Shown here: piece after piece, positions 51,684 through 60,934 of the stretch | Numbering within the stretch: position 1 is the first letter of the stretch | Layout: each line of letters starts with the position of its first letter | NCBI GenBank assembly: GCA_963720765.1 | Contig: CAVRGS010000002.1 | Span: 62,001 to 126,000, forward strand | Direction of reading: 5' to 3' | Length of the DNA stretch: 64,000 nt | Origin: DASUAS01 sp963720765 | GTDB lineage: Bacteria; Actinomycetota; Acidimicrobiia; IMCC26256; DASPTH01 | Notes under the pieces: model-generated | The model's input: the letters and a program-made list of their open reading frames with translations, nothing else | Told to the model about the DNA's origin: nothing | Databases searched by the model: none | Position numbers and translations under genes: made by a program

Positions 51684-53954
51684 ATGCCGGGTGCACTCGA
51701 AGGTGTGCGGGTCGTCGATCTGACGACCGGCCTCGCCGGACCGATCGCGACCATGACGCTCAGCGACCACGGTGCCGACGTGGTGAAGGTGGAACCTGCG
51801 AGCGGAGACCCACAACGCGGCTACGTGGGTTCGGTGGTGACCAACCGCGGGAAGCGCAGCGTGGTGCTCGACCTCGACGACGAGGCCGACCGCGAGCGGC
51901 TGCTCGCGCTCGTCGACACCGCCGACGTGCTCGTCGAGAGCTTCCCGCCCGGCTACCTCGCGGCGCGTGGCCTCGACTTCGACCGCGTCGCGGTGGAGCG
52001 TCCGGCGTTGATCTACTGCTCGCTCACCGGCTACCCCCGCGGCACCGACGCTGCCGACCGTCCCGCCATCGACCTGCTGGTGCAGGCGCGCTCGGGCATG
52101 CAGTACGAGCAGCCGGGCTTCCGTGACGGGCCGATCTTCCTGCATGCGCCGTTGCCGAGCATCGCGGCGTCGTACCTCACGGTCGAGGGGGTCCTCGCCG
52201 CGTTGTACGCGCGCGAGCTCACGGGACGCGGGCAGTGGGTGGAGACGTCGCTCTACCAAGGCGTGCTCTCGTTCACCACGCAGCTGTGGCAGGACCCCGA
52301 GCACCGCGTGGAGCCGTGGTTCGAGATCGGGTTCGAGCCGCGGCCGAGCATCTACGAGTGCGCCGACGGCCTGTGGGTGCACTCGATGCACTTCGCCGGC
52401 GGCCGGGGCAAGGACCGCAGCGTCGTCTGGGAGATCCTCGGGCGTCGATCCTCCGGACTTCACGTGGTCGCCCGTCGCCAACAACGCGTTCGAGGACGAT
52501 CATCGTGGGCGAGGCGATCGGGCGCATGAAGCGCCAGGACCTGCTCGACCAGTTCTGGGCGCACGAGATCCCCATCGCGCCGGTGCGCCACGCGCACGAG
52601 GCGCTCGAGGACGAGCAGGTGATCAACAACGGGATGTCGGTGGTGGTCGACGATCCCGTGCACGGACCGGTGCGCCAAGCCGGCATCTCGTTCCGGCTGC
52701 ACGGCGCGCCGACGCCCGCGGTGCAAGGTCCACAGCCCGGCGTCGGCCAGCACACCGACGACGTGCTCGGCGCGGTGGCGAGCGAACCGGCGCGAGCACG
52801 TGCGACGCGCGCGACCAAGCGGTCGGTGACGCACGCGCTCGAGGGCATCAAGATCCTCGACCTCGGCAACTTCCTCGCCGGTCCGTTCGGACCGATGTTG
52901 CTCGGCGACCTCGGCGCCACCGTCTACAAGCTCGAGTCGCCGCAGGGCGACCAGATGCGGCCGGTCACGCAGCCGTTCAACGGTTGCCAGCGCGGCAAGC
53001 TCGACGTGGTCGTCGACCTCAAGCAACCCGAGGGCGTCGAGATCGCGCACCGGTTGATGCGCGAGGTCGACGTCGTGCACCACAACATGCGTCCGGGCGT
53101 CGCCGAACGGCTCGGGCGTCGACTACGAGACCGCCAAGCAGCTCAACCCGACCGTCATCTACTGCCACACGACGATGTGGGGGAGCGACGGGCCGCGTGC
53201 CACGTGGCCGGGGTTCGACCAGCTCGCGCAGTCGTCGTGCGGATTGGAGCAGGAGCTCGGCGGTGAGGGCAACGGCCCCAACTGGTACCGGTTCGGGATG
53301 TGCGACCAGGCGTGCGCGGTGCAGTCGGCGCTGGCGGTGCTCATGGCGCTCTACTGGCGCGAGCGCACCGGGGAGGGGCAGCTCGTCGACACGTCGATCG
53401 TGAACGGCGGCGTGCAGCTCAACACCGACGCGTGGATCGGACCCGGATGGCAGCTGGTCGGAGCGCCCGCGCACCGACGCGCACCAGACCGGGTTCGGTC
53501 CGCTCTACCGGTTGTACGAGACGAGCCGACGGCTGGCTGGCGATCGCGTGCCTCGGCGACACGCACCGGCGCGCGCTGGCGAGCGTGGTGCCGTCGCTCG
53601 ACGCCGACGACGTTGGAGACGTTCTTCGCCGTCGCACACCATGCAGAGCGCGTTCGACCTCTTGGACGGGGCTGGGCGTCCCCGTCGAGATGGCACGGGA
53701 AGAGGCACGCCGCGAGTGGTTCACGCAACCCGATGTGGTCGCGGCGGGCCTCGTCGCCGACTACGAGCATCCGACAGTACGGGCGGTTCCGCCAGTTCGG
53801 TCACCTGGTGAACCTGTCCGACACGCCGGGCCGCATCGCGGGGCCGCCCCCGTTGCTCGGCCAGCACTCGCGTGAGGTGCTCACCGACCTCGGCTACTCC
53901 GACGCCGAGATCGCGACCCTCCGCGACCAGGGCGTCACTCTCTGGCCCGACTGA
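51684..53954 (+). CDS. Two-domain CaiB/BaiF-type CoA-transferase, frameshifted
   Basis: About 755 residues with two fused class III CoA-transferase domains. Domain 1 (from GALEGVRVVDLTTGLAGPIA, with DHGADVVKVEPASGDPQRGY) and domain 2 (from ALEGIKILDLGNFLAGPFGP, with DLGATVYKLESPQGDQMRPV) are paralogous. Both families use an Asp to form an aspartyl-CoA intermediate; the corresponding regions are AIDLLVQARSGMQ and GFDQLAQSSCGLE. Five or more one-base shifts occur, near 52445, 52490, 53108, 53465 and 53520-53760, so the uncorrected translation is fragmented. It transfers CoA to an acid substrate of the local degradative pathway. Same-strand neighbours are crotonases. Confidence 0.85.
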
Positions 53955-53958
53955 CCGG

Positions 53959-55029
53959 ATGGCAGGCGCGAAACCTCGCACGCGGGAGTCCGTCGCGCTC
54001 GCCCGGATGGTGGGACTTCGGCTCTGGGGTGCGCCGGCTGCGGATCCCGGAGCGGTCGTGGCCGACCTGGTCGCGATGCAGGCACAGGAGCACGCGTACG
54101 CGCGCTGGTCGGTGGGGCAGCGGTGCGGAGCGTCGGCGTCGGTGGTCGACGCCGCCTTCGACGCCGGCGAGATCCTGCGGACGCACGTGCTCCGTCCGAC
54201 GTGGCACTACGCGGCGCCCGCAGACCTCCGGTGGCTGCTCGAGCTCACGGGACCGCGGATCCACGCCTCCGCCGCCCGCCGCTACGCCGAGCTCGAGCTC
54301 GACGCGCGCACGCTCCGACGCGCGACGGACGTCATCGCCACGGCGGTCGCGTCGGCGCCGATGACGCGACGCCAGCTGGCCGACGTGCTGGCCGGGAAGG
54401 GCATCTCGCCCGCCGGGCAGCGCATGCCGTACCTGCTGATCCACGCCGAGCTGCACCTCGCGGTGTGCAGCGGACCGATGCACGGGACCCAGCACACGTA
54501 CGCCCCATTCGACGATCGCGTCCCGCCCGGACCCGGGTTCACCGAGGACGATGCCCTCGCCGAGCTGGCGCGCCGTTGGTTCGCGACGCGCGGCCCGGCG
54601 TCGCTCCGCGACTTCGCATGGTGGTCGGGGCTGCCAGCAGCGCCGGCGCGGCGCGCGCTCGAGTTCGTGCAGTCGGAGCTGTCGTCGTTCGAACGGGACG
54701 GCATCGTCCACTGGTTCGACGAAGCGCGTCGCGTCCCGCGCGGCCCGCGCGTCGATCTGGTGCAGTGCTACGACGAGACGATCATCTCGTACACCGAGAC
54801 CCGCGACGTGCTGTCAACCGCCGCCGTGAGCTTCAAGGTGCCGGGATCGAGCGACGGCTTCACGCACGTGCTGCTCGGCGACGGCAGGTTGCTCGGCCAC
54901 TGGAGAGTGCAGCGGCCGCGGAGCAGTGACAGCACGGTGGAGGTCCGTCTCGCCCGCGCGCTCGACGACCGTGAATGCGCCGCGCTCGACGCCGCCGTCG
55001 GCCGGTACGAGGAGTTCGTGCGCACGTAG
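53959..55029 (+). CDS. AlkZ-like winged-helix protein (HTH_42/YcaQ superfamily)
   Basis: 356 residues with three winged-helix modules, as in the YcaQ/AlkZ family of crosslink-repair DNA glycosylases. Near the N-terminus is VAMQAQEHAYARWSVGQRCG with the QxQ (Q41-A-Q43) catalytic motif of that family. Later are APMTRRQLADVLAGKG and ASLRDFAWWSGLPAAPARRA. AlkZ excises bulky or crosslinked bases and gives self-resistance to azinomycin-type compounds. A repair role is therefore plausible although the genes around it are catabolic. It starts at ATG 53959, 4 nt after the CoA-transferase stop. Confidence 0.82.
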   Translation: MAGAKPRTRESVALARMVGLRLWGAPAADPGAVVADLVAMQAQEHAYARWSVGQRCGASASVVDAAFDAGEILRTHVLRPTWHYAAPADLRWLLELTGPRIHASAARRYAELELDARTLRRATDVIATAVASAPMTRRQLADVLAGKGISPAGQRMPYLLIHAELHLAVCSGPMHGTQHTYAPFDDRVPPGPGFTEDDALAELARRWFATRGPASLRDFAWWSGLPAAPARRALEFVQSELSSFERDGIVHWFDEARRVPRGPRVDLVQCYDETIISYTETRDVLSTAAVSFKVPGSSDGFTHVLLGDGRLLGHWRVQRPRSSDSTVEVRLARALDDRECAALDAAVGRYEEFVRT

Positions 55030-55038
55030 GGTGCGGGC

Positions 55039-55812
55039 ATGGCTGACGACCTCGGCACCCCGGCGCTGCACTTCGAGCGGGAAGGGTCGATCGCCTGGTG
55101 CACCATCGACCGCCCGCACGCGCGCAACGCGTTGACGCCGGGCATGTACTACGGGATCAAGCGCGCGGTCGCGCTGGTCAACTCCGATCCCGATCTGGCG
55201 GCGCTGATCATCACCGGCACCGGTGACGTGTTCGCGCCCGGCGGTGACCTCGGCGGTCGCTCGGAGGAAGGTGAGGCGCCGATCGACGCGCTGGGCACCG
55301 ACGTGCTGCCGTTCCTCGCGGTGCGCGACAGCCGGGCGCCGGTGATCTCGGCGGTGAACGGGCTCTGCCAGGGCGGCGGTCTGCTGATCGCGATGCTGTC
55401 CGACATCGCGGTGGCGAGCGACCGAGCCACGTTCCGCGTGCCCGAGCTCCTGCGCGGGATCATCGACGCCACCTACGCCGCGGTGCTCCCCGCGCACGTC
55501 GGCGTGGCGGTGGCGCGTGATCTCATGCTGTCGGCGCGTCGCTTCGACGCCGAGGAAGCCGTCCGCCTCGGCGTGATCAGCCGCAGGTGCGCGCACGACG
55601 ACCTGCGCGAGGCCGCGCTCGCCGCCGCGCGCGAAGTGCTGCAGACCGCGCCCGACGCGCGCGTCCTCACCAAGCGCATGCTGCACGACCGCTACGAGCC
55701 GATCGACTACCAGACCATGTTCTGGGGTCTCGAGCACTCACCCGAGCCGCGCGAAGGCATGACCGCGTTCATGGAGAAGCGCAAGCCGAACTGGATCCCC
55801 GACGACATGTAG
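55039..55812 (+). CDS. Enoyl-CoA hydratase/isomerase (crotonase)
   Basis: 257 residues: IAWCTIDRPHARNALTPGMY, the oxyanion loop FAPGGDLGGR, VNGLCQGGGLLIAMLSDIAV, and RVPELLRGIIDATYAAVLPA. The C-terminal helices end in EKRKPNWIPDDM. The Glu of the PELLRG segment is at the catalytic position; the second acidic residue is less clear. It acts on a CoA-thioester in the same pathway as the upstream CoA-transferase and crotonase. Intergenic gap 9 nt. Confidence 0.9.
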   Translation: MADDLGTPALHFEREGSIAWCTIDRPHARNALTPGMYYGIKRAVALVNSDPDLAALIITGTGDVFAPGGDLGGRSEEGEAPIDALGTDVLPFLAVRDSRAPVISAVNGLCQGGGLLIAMLSDIAVASDRATFRVPELLRGIIDATYAAVLPAHVGVAVARDLMLSARRFDAEEAVRLGVISRRCAHDDLREAALAAAREVLQTAPDARVLTKRMLHDRYEPIDYQTMFWGLEHSPEPREGMTAFMEKRKPNWIPDDM

Positions 55813-55824
55813 CACCACTGTTGT

Positions 55825-55863
55825 GGCGGCCCCAGCGCGTCGTCGTGACGCGTCAGGGGCGCC
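55825..55863. terminator. GC-rich hairpin between convergent genes
   Basis: An imperfect 17-nt stem (GGCGGCCCCAGCGCGTC / GACGCGTCAGGGGCGCC) with a 5-nt loop, located between the crotonase stop and the convergent amidohydrolase stop. Likely terminates both transcripts. Confidence 0.55.
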
Positions 55864-55875
55864 GAAACGGAAGAG

Positions 55876-57141
55876 CTAGAAGGTGCCGATGCCGGCGGCT
55901 TCGTTCTTCTTGCGCCACTCCTCGCGCGACATGCGCGTCGTGTCGACGTCCTTGGCGCGGGCTCGGAGCGCACCGACGGTGGCCTCGTCCTTCGGGGTGT
56001 ACTTGAACGGGTCCCAGTCGAAGAAGCGGCAGGTGTTCTCCCAGGTGATCTGGTGGATCTCGGCGTCGGTGACGCCGGCGTCCTGGAATTCCTTCCAGGC
56101 GAACTCCGGGGACTCCGGCCACGTCGTGTCGGTGTGGGGGTAGTCGCACTCCCAGGCGATGATGTCCATCCCGATGCGGTGGCGCAGCTCGAGCCCGGAC
56201 GGGTCGGTGATGTAGCAGGCGAGGATGTGCTCGCGGAACACGTCGGAGGGCTTCTTGCCGCCGAAGTCGTTCGCCAGCCACGCCTGGTTCTCGAAGTGGC
56301 GGTCGGCGCGGTCGAGGTAGAACGGGATCCAGCCGATGCCGCCCTCCGAGAGCGCGACCTTGAGGTCGGGGAACTGCCGCAGCGTGGGCCCGAAGAGCAG
56401 GTCCTGCGCGATCAGCGCGGTGATCTGGGCCGAGAGGATGATCAGGTGGTCGATCGGTGCCTCCGGCGGCTTCTGGATGAGGTCGAAGCCGGCGCCGATG
56501 TGCAACGAGAGCACCTGGTTGGTGTCGGACAGCGCCTGGATCATCGGGTCCCAGTGACCCGACAGGAAGCTCGGGAAGCCCTGCGCGTGTGGCGCCTCGA
56601 GGAAGCTCACCGAGCGGCAGCCCTTCTCGGCGAGGCGCTTGACCTCGGCGACGGCGAGGTCGACGTCCCACATCGGGACGATGCCCTGGGGGATGAAGCG
56701 ACCCGGGTACGCGGCGCACCACTCGTCGATGGCCCAGTCGTTGTAGGCCTGGAGCATCACGAGCGACAGCTCCTTGTCGCCCGCCTCGGTGAACGTCCGG
56801 GCGTTGAACCCGGCCATGGTGGGGAAGTTCATCGAGCCGAGCACGCCGTTGACGTCCATGTCGCGCACGCGCTCGTGCACGTCCCAGCAGCCGGGACGCA
56901 ACTCGGAGAAGGAACCCGGGTTGAAGCCCCACTCCTCACGCGGCCAGCCGACGGTGGCGGCCATGCCGAACGGCGTGGCGGTGGACTCGCCCTGGAACGT
57001 CCACTCGTCGATGCCGTCCTCGTTGCGGACGATCTTCGGCGCCTGGTCGAGCCACTTCGCCGGGAGGTGGTTCTTGTACATGTCCGGCGGCTCGATCATG
57101 TGGTCGTCGATGCTGACCAGGATCATGTCGTCCATCTGCAT
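55876..57141 (-). CDS. Amidohydrolase-2 family metal-dependent hydrolase
   Basis: 421 residues of the ACMSD-like amidohydrolase family, a TIM barrel. It begins MILVSIDDHMIEPPDMYKNH, with the DxH metal pair as D-D-H. Then come QVLSLHIGAGFDLI with a metal His, and IIAWECDYPHTDTTWPESPE with the D-x-x-H region. Members decarboxylate or hydrolyse aromatic and dicarboxylate intermediates. ATG 57141 was chosen because the GAGAGGA site lies at the right spacing; the longer form adds 17 residues. It is a monocistronic minus-strand gene near the IPNS-like gene, so possibly one catabolic function. Confidence 0.88.
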   Translation of the reverse strand: MQMDDMILVSIDDHMIEPPDMYKNHLPAKWLDQAPKIVRNEDGIDEWTFQGESTATPFGMAATVGWPREEWGFNPGSFSELRPGCWDVHERVRDMDVNGVLGSMNFPTMAGFNARTFTEAGDKELSLVMLQAYNDWAIDEWCAAYPGRFIPQGIVPMWDVDLAVAEVKRLAEKGCRSVSFLEAPHAQGFPSFLSGHWDPMIQALSDTNQVLSLHIGAGFDLIQKPPEAPIDHLIILSAQITALIAQDLLFGPTLRQFPDLKVALSEGGIGWIPFYLDRADRHFENQAWLANDFGGKKPSDVFREHILACYITDPSGLELRHRIGMDIIAWECDYPHTDTTWPESPEFAWKEFQDAGVTDAEIHQITWENTCRFFDWDPFKYTPKDEATVGALRARAKDVDTTRMSREEWRKKNEAAGIGTF

Positions 57142-57273
57142 GGCGGACGTCCTCTCGAGGTGGCCTCTCGGCAGGGTTTGGACGGAGCCCAAAAACCTTA
57201 GCTGGGCCTGCGGGGGTTTGCCTCGGCGGAGCTTGCGCTCGGATGGTCCGAACGCAGTGTTCGGCAGGTCCAG

Positions 57274-58299
57274 CTAGCGGTTCGACGCGCCGGTGAGGCC
57301 GCCGTCGTGCAGCTCGACGGGTTGCGCGCTCTGGCCGCCGACGATCTTCGCCATGAGCCACTCGCCGGCCTGGACCGGCGGGTAGCGCGGCGAGTCGCCG
57401 TCGGCCACACACGACGGGATGGCGCGGAGCGTGATCGACGGGTCGCCGTCGAGGAAGCGCGCGATCGAACGTCGGCGGCGCACACCGTCGCCGGGTGTGG
57501 GCGGGAGCACCCGGTGCATGGTGGACACCCACCGGTCGTTGGTCCACATCGCGAGCATGTCGCCGAGGTTGCAGACGATCGAGCCGCGCGGCGGGATCAC
57601 GTCGTGCCACGCGCCGTCGCGCAGGATCTGGAGTCCCGGTACCGGGTCGGCCACGAGCAGCGTGACCATTCCGTAGTCGGTGTGGCCGCCGAGTCCCGGT
57701 TGGTCGGGGAGCGGTTCGTAGCCCGGACCGCGGAGGTAGTGGTTGCAGCGCGTCGTGACGACGGCGCGCTCCGCGCGCGACACCAGCCACTCCTCGGGGA
57801 GGTCGAGCGCGAGCGACATCGCGCGCAGCACCACGTCGGCGACGTCGCGGAGCGCGTGCTCGAGCGCGGCGACCGCGCCGCGCAAGGACGCGGGAGCATC
57901 GGGCCACACGTTGGGCGGGAACCAGTCGCGGTAGTCGTCGAAGCACGCGTCGGTCGCGTCTTCGCGACCGACCGAGAACGCCTCCATGAGATCGGGAGGG
58001 GATTCGCCTCCCGCGGTGTACGCGAGCGCCTGCTCGCCGTACGCGGTGTAGCCGATCATCCCGTCGGACTCGGGTGGCGCAACCGCACGCAGCTTCTCGT
58101 CGAGTGGGAGGTCGAAGAATTCCTGCCACGCGTCGAACGCGTCGTCGATCACCGTGACGTCGACACCGTGACCGGTGAGCAGGATGAACCCGCTGTCGCG
58201 TCCGGCCCGGTCGAACGCGTCGGCCACCGTCGCGCGTCCTGCCGGGTCGCCGCTGCGGAAGGGTGCGAGGTCGATCTCGTGGACGGAAAGCTCGCGCAT
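57274..58299 (-). CDS. Isopenicillin N synthase-like 2-oxoglutarate/Fe(II) oxygenase
   Basis: 341 residues. DIOX_N N-terminus (GFILLTGHGVDVTVIDDAFD) and 2OG-FeII domain: GLGGHTDYGMVTLLV with the H-x-D pair, STMHRVLPPT with the distal His, and RRSIARFLDGDP with the R-x-S that binds the co-substrate. It resembles gibberellin/IPNS-type oxygenases found widely in actinobacteria; it would hydroxylate or desaturate a small molecule using O2. The substrate is unknown. ATG 58299 gives the conserved start MRELSVHEIDLAPF. Confidence 0.9.
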   Translation of the reverse strand: MRELSVHEIDLAPFRSGDPAGRATVADAFDRAGRDSGFILLTGHGVDVTVIDDAFDAWQEFFDLPLDEKLRAVAPPESDGMIGYTAYGEQALAYTAGGESPPDLMEAFSVGREDATDACFDDYRDWFPPNVWPDAPASLRGAVAALEHALRDVADVVLRAMSLALDLPEEWLVSRAERAVVTTRCNHYLRGPGYEPLPDQPGLGGHTDYGMVTLLVADPVPGLQILRDGAWHDVIPPRGSIVCNLGDMLAMWTNDRWVSTMHRVLPPTPGDGVRRRRSIARFLDGDPSITLRAIPSCVADGDSPRYPPVQAGEWLMAKIVGGQSAQPVELHDGGLTGASNR

Positions 58300-58365
58300 C
58301 GCGACAGCCGAGCACATCGCCGGCGGCGATGGGTTACGGCTGCGTGAACCTCACGCCGCCCGGGG

Positions 58366-58662
58366 TCAGGGGTTGCGCAGCACGAGCTGGGGTGGAGTGC
58401 CACTGCCCTTGGCGTCGAGCACGCGCTCTCCGACGATGGGCTCCACACCTTCGGCGAGGAAGACGTTGGCGTCACCCTCGCGCAGCACGATGTCGGACGG
58501 CTGGGGCTGGGCGACGAACTGGATGACGAGCGAACGCACCGAGCCCTCGGTCGCAGACGCCTTCTGCATGATCCGCAGGCCACCGGTGTCGGGCACCTCG
58601 CGAGCCTCGCAGTGTTCGACGATCGCCGACACGGCGTCGGAGGTGATCTGGAGCGTGGTCAT
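58366..58662 (-). CDS. HesB/IscA-fold protein without the cluster cysteines
   Basis: 98 residues of the Fe-S biogenesis fold: LQITSDAVSAIVEHCEAREV, GGLRIMQKASATEGSVRSLV, VFLAEGVEPIVGERVLDAKG. In A-type carriers three Cys (one central, two C-terminal as CGC) hold the cluster. Here only one Cys (in EHCEAR) is present and the C-terminus ends QLVLRNP. This matches the actinobacterial HesB-like group with unknown, probably non-carrier, function. Confidence 0.7.
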   Translation of the reverse strand: MTTLQITSDAVSAIVEHCEAREVPDTGGLRIMQKASATEGSVRSLVIQFVAQPQPSDIVLREGDANVFLAEGVEPIVGERVLDAKGSGTPPQLVLRNP

Positions 58663-58683
58663 GATCTCGCGACTCCCTCGCGG

Positions 58684-58881
58684 TCAGTGGTGGGAGAGGA
58701 CCCGCACGTCGGCGGGCCGACCGTCGATGCCGATGCCGGTCTCGAGCGTCTCGACGACCGTCCCGTGGTCGGGATCGGCCGGCGTGTCGGCCCACGTCTC
58801 GACCGTCAGCACGGCGTCCGGGACACCGTCACCGTCGAGATCGAGGTAGCGGACTCCGGTCGTGGTCGTGGTCATGGTCAT
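58684..58881 (-). CDS. Small protein with an EF-hand-like DxDGDG loop
   Basis: 65 residues. After a Thr-rich N-terminus it reads VRYLDLDGDGVPDAVLTVET, a calcium-loop motif like that of FG-GAP/VCBS repeats, and then a polar tail. It lies 21 nt upstream of the HesB-like gene on the same strand and could be translated with it. Its size and single motif do not allow a function; a small Ca-binding or scaffold peptide is possible. Confidence 0.5.
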   Translation of the reverse strand: MTMTTTTTGVRYLDLDGDGVPDAVLTVETWADTPADPDHGTVVETLETGIGIDGRPADVRVLSHH

Positions 58882-58965
58882 GGGAACCTCCTCGGTTCGA
58901 GACCATGATCCCTGCTGCTCGCGTCGGAGCCGTGCGGAACACGTTGCGGTTGGATGACGGTTCGT

Positions 58966-59549
58966 TCAGGGTGCAGCGAGGGCGTAGTCGGAGCGATCCA
59001 CCGGATGGCTGGTCAGACTCCCGTCACCCCGCGGCACCTCAGCGGGCTTGCCGTCGACCTCGAACTGGACCCGGTCGACGCCGGGGATCGCGGTGACGGT
59101 GTAGACGAGCTGCGCGATCGCCAGTGCGCGCTCGTCGCCGCCCGACTGCGCGGCGCCGACACCCGAGAGCTCGATGGTGGCGACCCGGTTGGCGATGCGG
59201 ACCGCGTCGACGGTCACCTCGGGCGGCAACAAGGTGCGCAGACCTGCATCGGCTTCGGCGGGCGTGGGACCCTTGGTGAGCTGTGTCAGCTGCTCGACCG
59301 GGCTCGGCGTGGTGCGCGCGGTGCGCGTCACCGGTTGAAGCCGGTTCTTGGTCACCAGGTAGATCGTGTAGGAGGCGGTGTCGCTCGCGTGGTCGTGGTC
59401 GGCGTGTCGGGGGAGCGCTGGTCGAGATCGAACGGCACGTCGGCGCGGTCGATCTCTTGCGGCTGTGATTGGGCGCCGACCCCACACGCGGTGATGCCGC
59501 ACGCCGCGAGCGCGACCAGCGCGATCGTCACGAGCCGTCGCTTGCTCAT
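58966..59549 (-). CDS. GerMN-domain lipoprotein (LpqB-like), frameshifted
   Basis: About 195 residues. The N-terminal lipoprotein signal is MSKRRLVTIALVALAACGIT with lipobox AACG or ITACG. The GerMN domain follows: YTIYLVTKNRLQPVTRTART, QLTQLTKGPTPAEADAGLRT, VTVDAVRIANRVATIELSGV. A one-base shift near 59395 joins the two. The gene comes directly after the MtrB-like kinase (ATGA overlap), the position LpqB has in mycobacteria, but the beta-propeller of LpqB is absent. It may act as an extracytoplasmic accessory protein of the kinase (inference from synteny). Confidence 0.75.
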
Positions 59550-60934
59550 GTGTCCTCCACCGGGAGCTCGACGACGAAGCGCGCGCCCGGTGCCGGGTTC
59601 GCGTCCTCGACCCAGACCCGGCCCCGCAGCAGCCGCACGTGCTCCGCGACCAGCGCGAGCCCGAGCCCGGTGCCGGAACTGCCGTCGCGTCGACCGGAGA
59701 CCGCGCCCCGGAAGAAGCGCTCGAACACCTGTGTGCGCTCGGCGGGCGGGACGCCACGACCCGAATCGTCGACCGTGATCCGCACCACGTCGAGGTGACG
59801 TGAGACCGCGACGCCACGCACCCCGGATCCGTGTTGCTGGGCGTTCTCGACCAGGTTCGTGAGGACCCGGCTGACTCGTCGCTTGTCGGTGAGCACCGGC
59901 GCGGCCGCGAGACCCGGGTCGATCTCGACGACGAAGTCTCCCTCTCTCGTGAGTCCGACGGCATGCAGCACGAGCTCCCCCATGTTGACCGGTTCCAACT
60001 CGAGGGCATCGACGCCGGCTTCGGCTCGCGCGAGCTCGAGGAGCTCCGAGACCAGCCGCTCGAACCGTTGCACCTCGTCGCCGATCAGCTCGATCGGCTC
60101 ACGCAGCCCGGCGGGCACCTCCGTCACCCGCCGCTCCAGCACCTCGGCCGACGCGCGCAGCGTGGTGAGGGGCGACCGCAGCTCGTGGCTGACGTCGGAC
60201 GCGAACCGGGCGTCGCGTTCCATGCGGTGTTGGAGCTCGTCGACCATCCGGTTGAACGATTCGACGAGTGGGTCGAGGTCGGGATCACCCCGCGTCTCGA
60301 GTCGCTGGGAGAGGTCACCGTCGGCGATCGCGGACGCGGTGGTGCTCACGTCCCGCAACGGCGACAGCACGCGCCGCGCCGCCCACACTCCCAACAGCGC
60401 AGCCGCAAGCGTCGTGATGGCAGCCGCGCCGAGCAGGGCCTCGCGGATGACGTCGAGCGTGCTGACGAGCTCGGTGAGCACGACGATCTCGAAGTACTCG
60501 GCGTTCAAGGACGGGATCCGCACCCCGACGACGATGGCCGGCCCGTTGGGAGTGGCGATGCGCTGGTGGGCCGCGTTGCCCTGGGCCACGAGCCTGCGCA
60601 TGGCGGCGGGCACGTCGTCGCGCCCGAGTGCGACCGAGGTGCCGTACCAGGTGCCGGAGCGGTGCAGGACCACAGTGGAACCGGTCGGCACCTCCAGCGA
60701 CGCCAAGGCGTCGGGCACCGCCACCGGCGTGCCACCGAGCGCACCGCGCAAGGCGCGTGCGTTGAGGAACGCCTGCCGTTGCGCCGAGCGCTCGCGTTGC
60801 GCGACCAGGTACCGCTTCGAGAAGGAGTAGGTGCCCAGCGCGAACGCCGAGGACAGCAGAAGTCCTCCGATCGCGAACGTGGCGACGACCCGGAACCGCA
60901 GCCCGCGGCTGCGGACGACGGACGGCGACGTCAC
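59546..60934 (-). CDS. MtrB-like sensor histidine kinase
   Basis: 462 residues. Two membrane helices (FRVVATFAIGGLLLSSAFAL; EALLGAAAITTLAAALLGVW) flank an extracytoplasmic sensor of about 160 residues. HAMP follows (SPLRDVSTTASAIADGDLSQ), then the H-box FASDVSHELRSPLTTLRAS, N-box RVLTNLVENAQQHG, and ATP loops VDDSGRGVPP and GTGLGLALVAEH. It autophosphorylates and passes phosphate to the adjacent response regulator. GTG 60934 overlaps its stop (GTGA). Context and architecture resemble mycobacterial MtrB, which controls cell-wall and division genes. Confidence 0.9.
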   Translation of the reverse strand: MTSPSVVRSRGLRFRVVATFAIGGLLLSSAFALGTYSFSKRYLVAQRERSAQRQAFLNARALRGALGGTPVAVPDALASLEVPTGSTVVLHRSGTWYGTSVALGRDDVPAAMRRLVAQGNAAHQRIATPNGPAIVVGVRIPSLNAEYFEIVVLTELVSTLDVIREALLGAAAITTLAAALLGVWAARRVLSPLRDVSTTASAIADGDLSQRLETRGDPDLDPLVESFNRMVDELQHRMERDARFASDVSHELRSPLTTLRASAEVLERRVTEVPAGLREPIELIGDEVQRFERLVSELLELARAEAGVDALELEPVNMGELVLHAVGLTREGDFVVEIDPGLAAAPVLTDKRRVSRVLTNLVENAQQHGSGVRGVAVSRHLDVVRITVDDSGRGVPPAERTQVFERFFRGAVSGRRDGSSGTGLGLALVAEHVRLLRGRVWVEDANPAPGARFVVELPVEDT

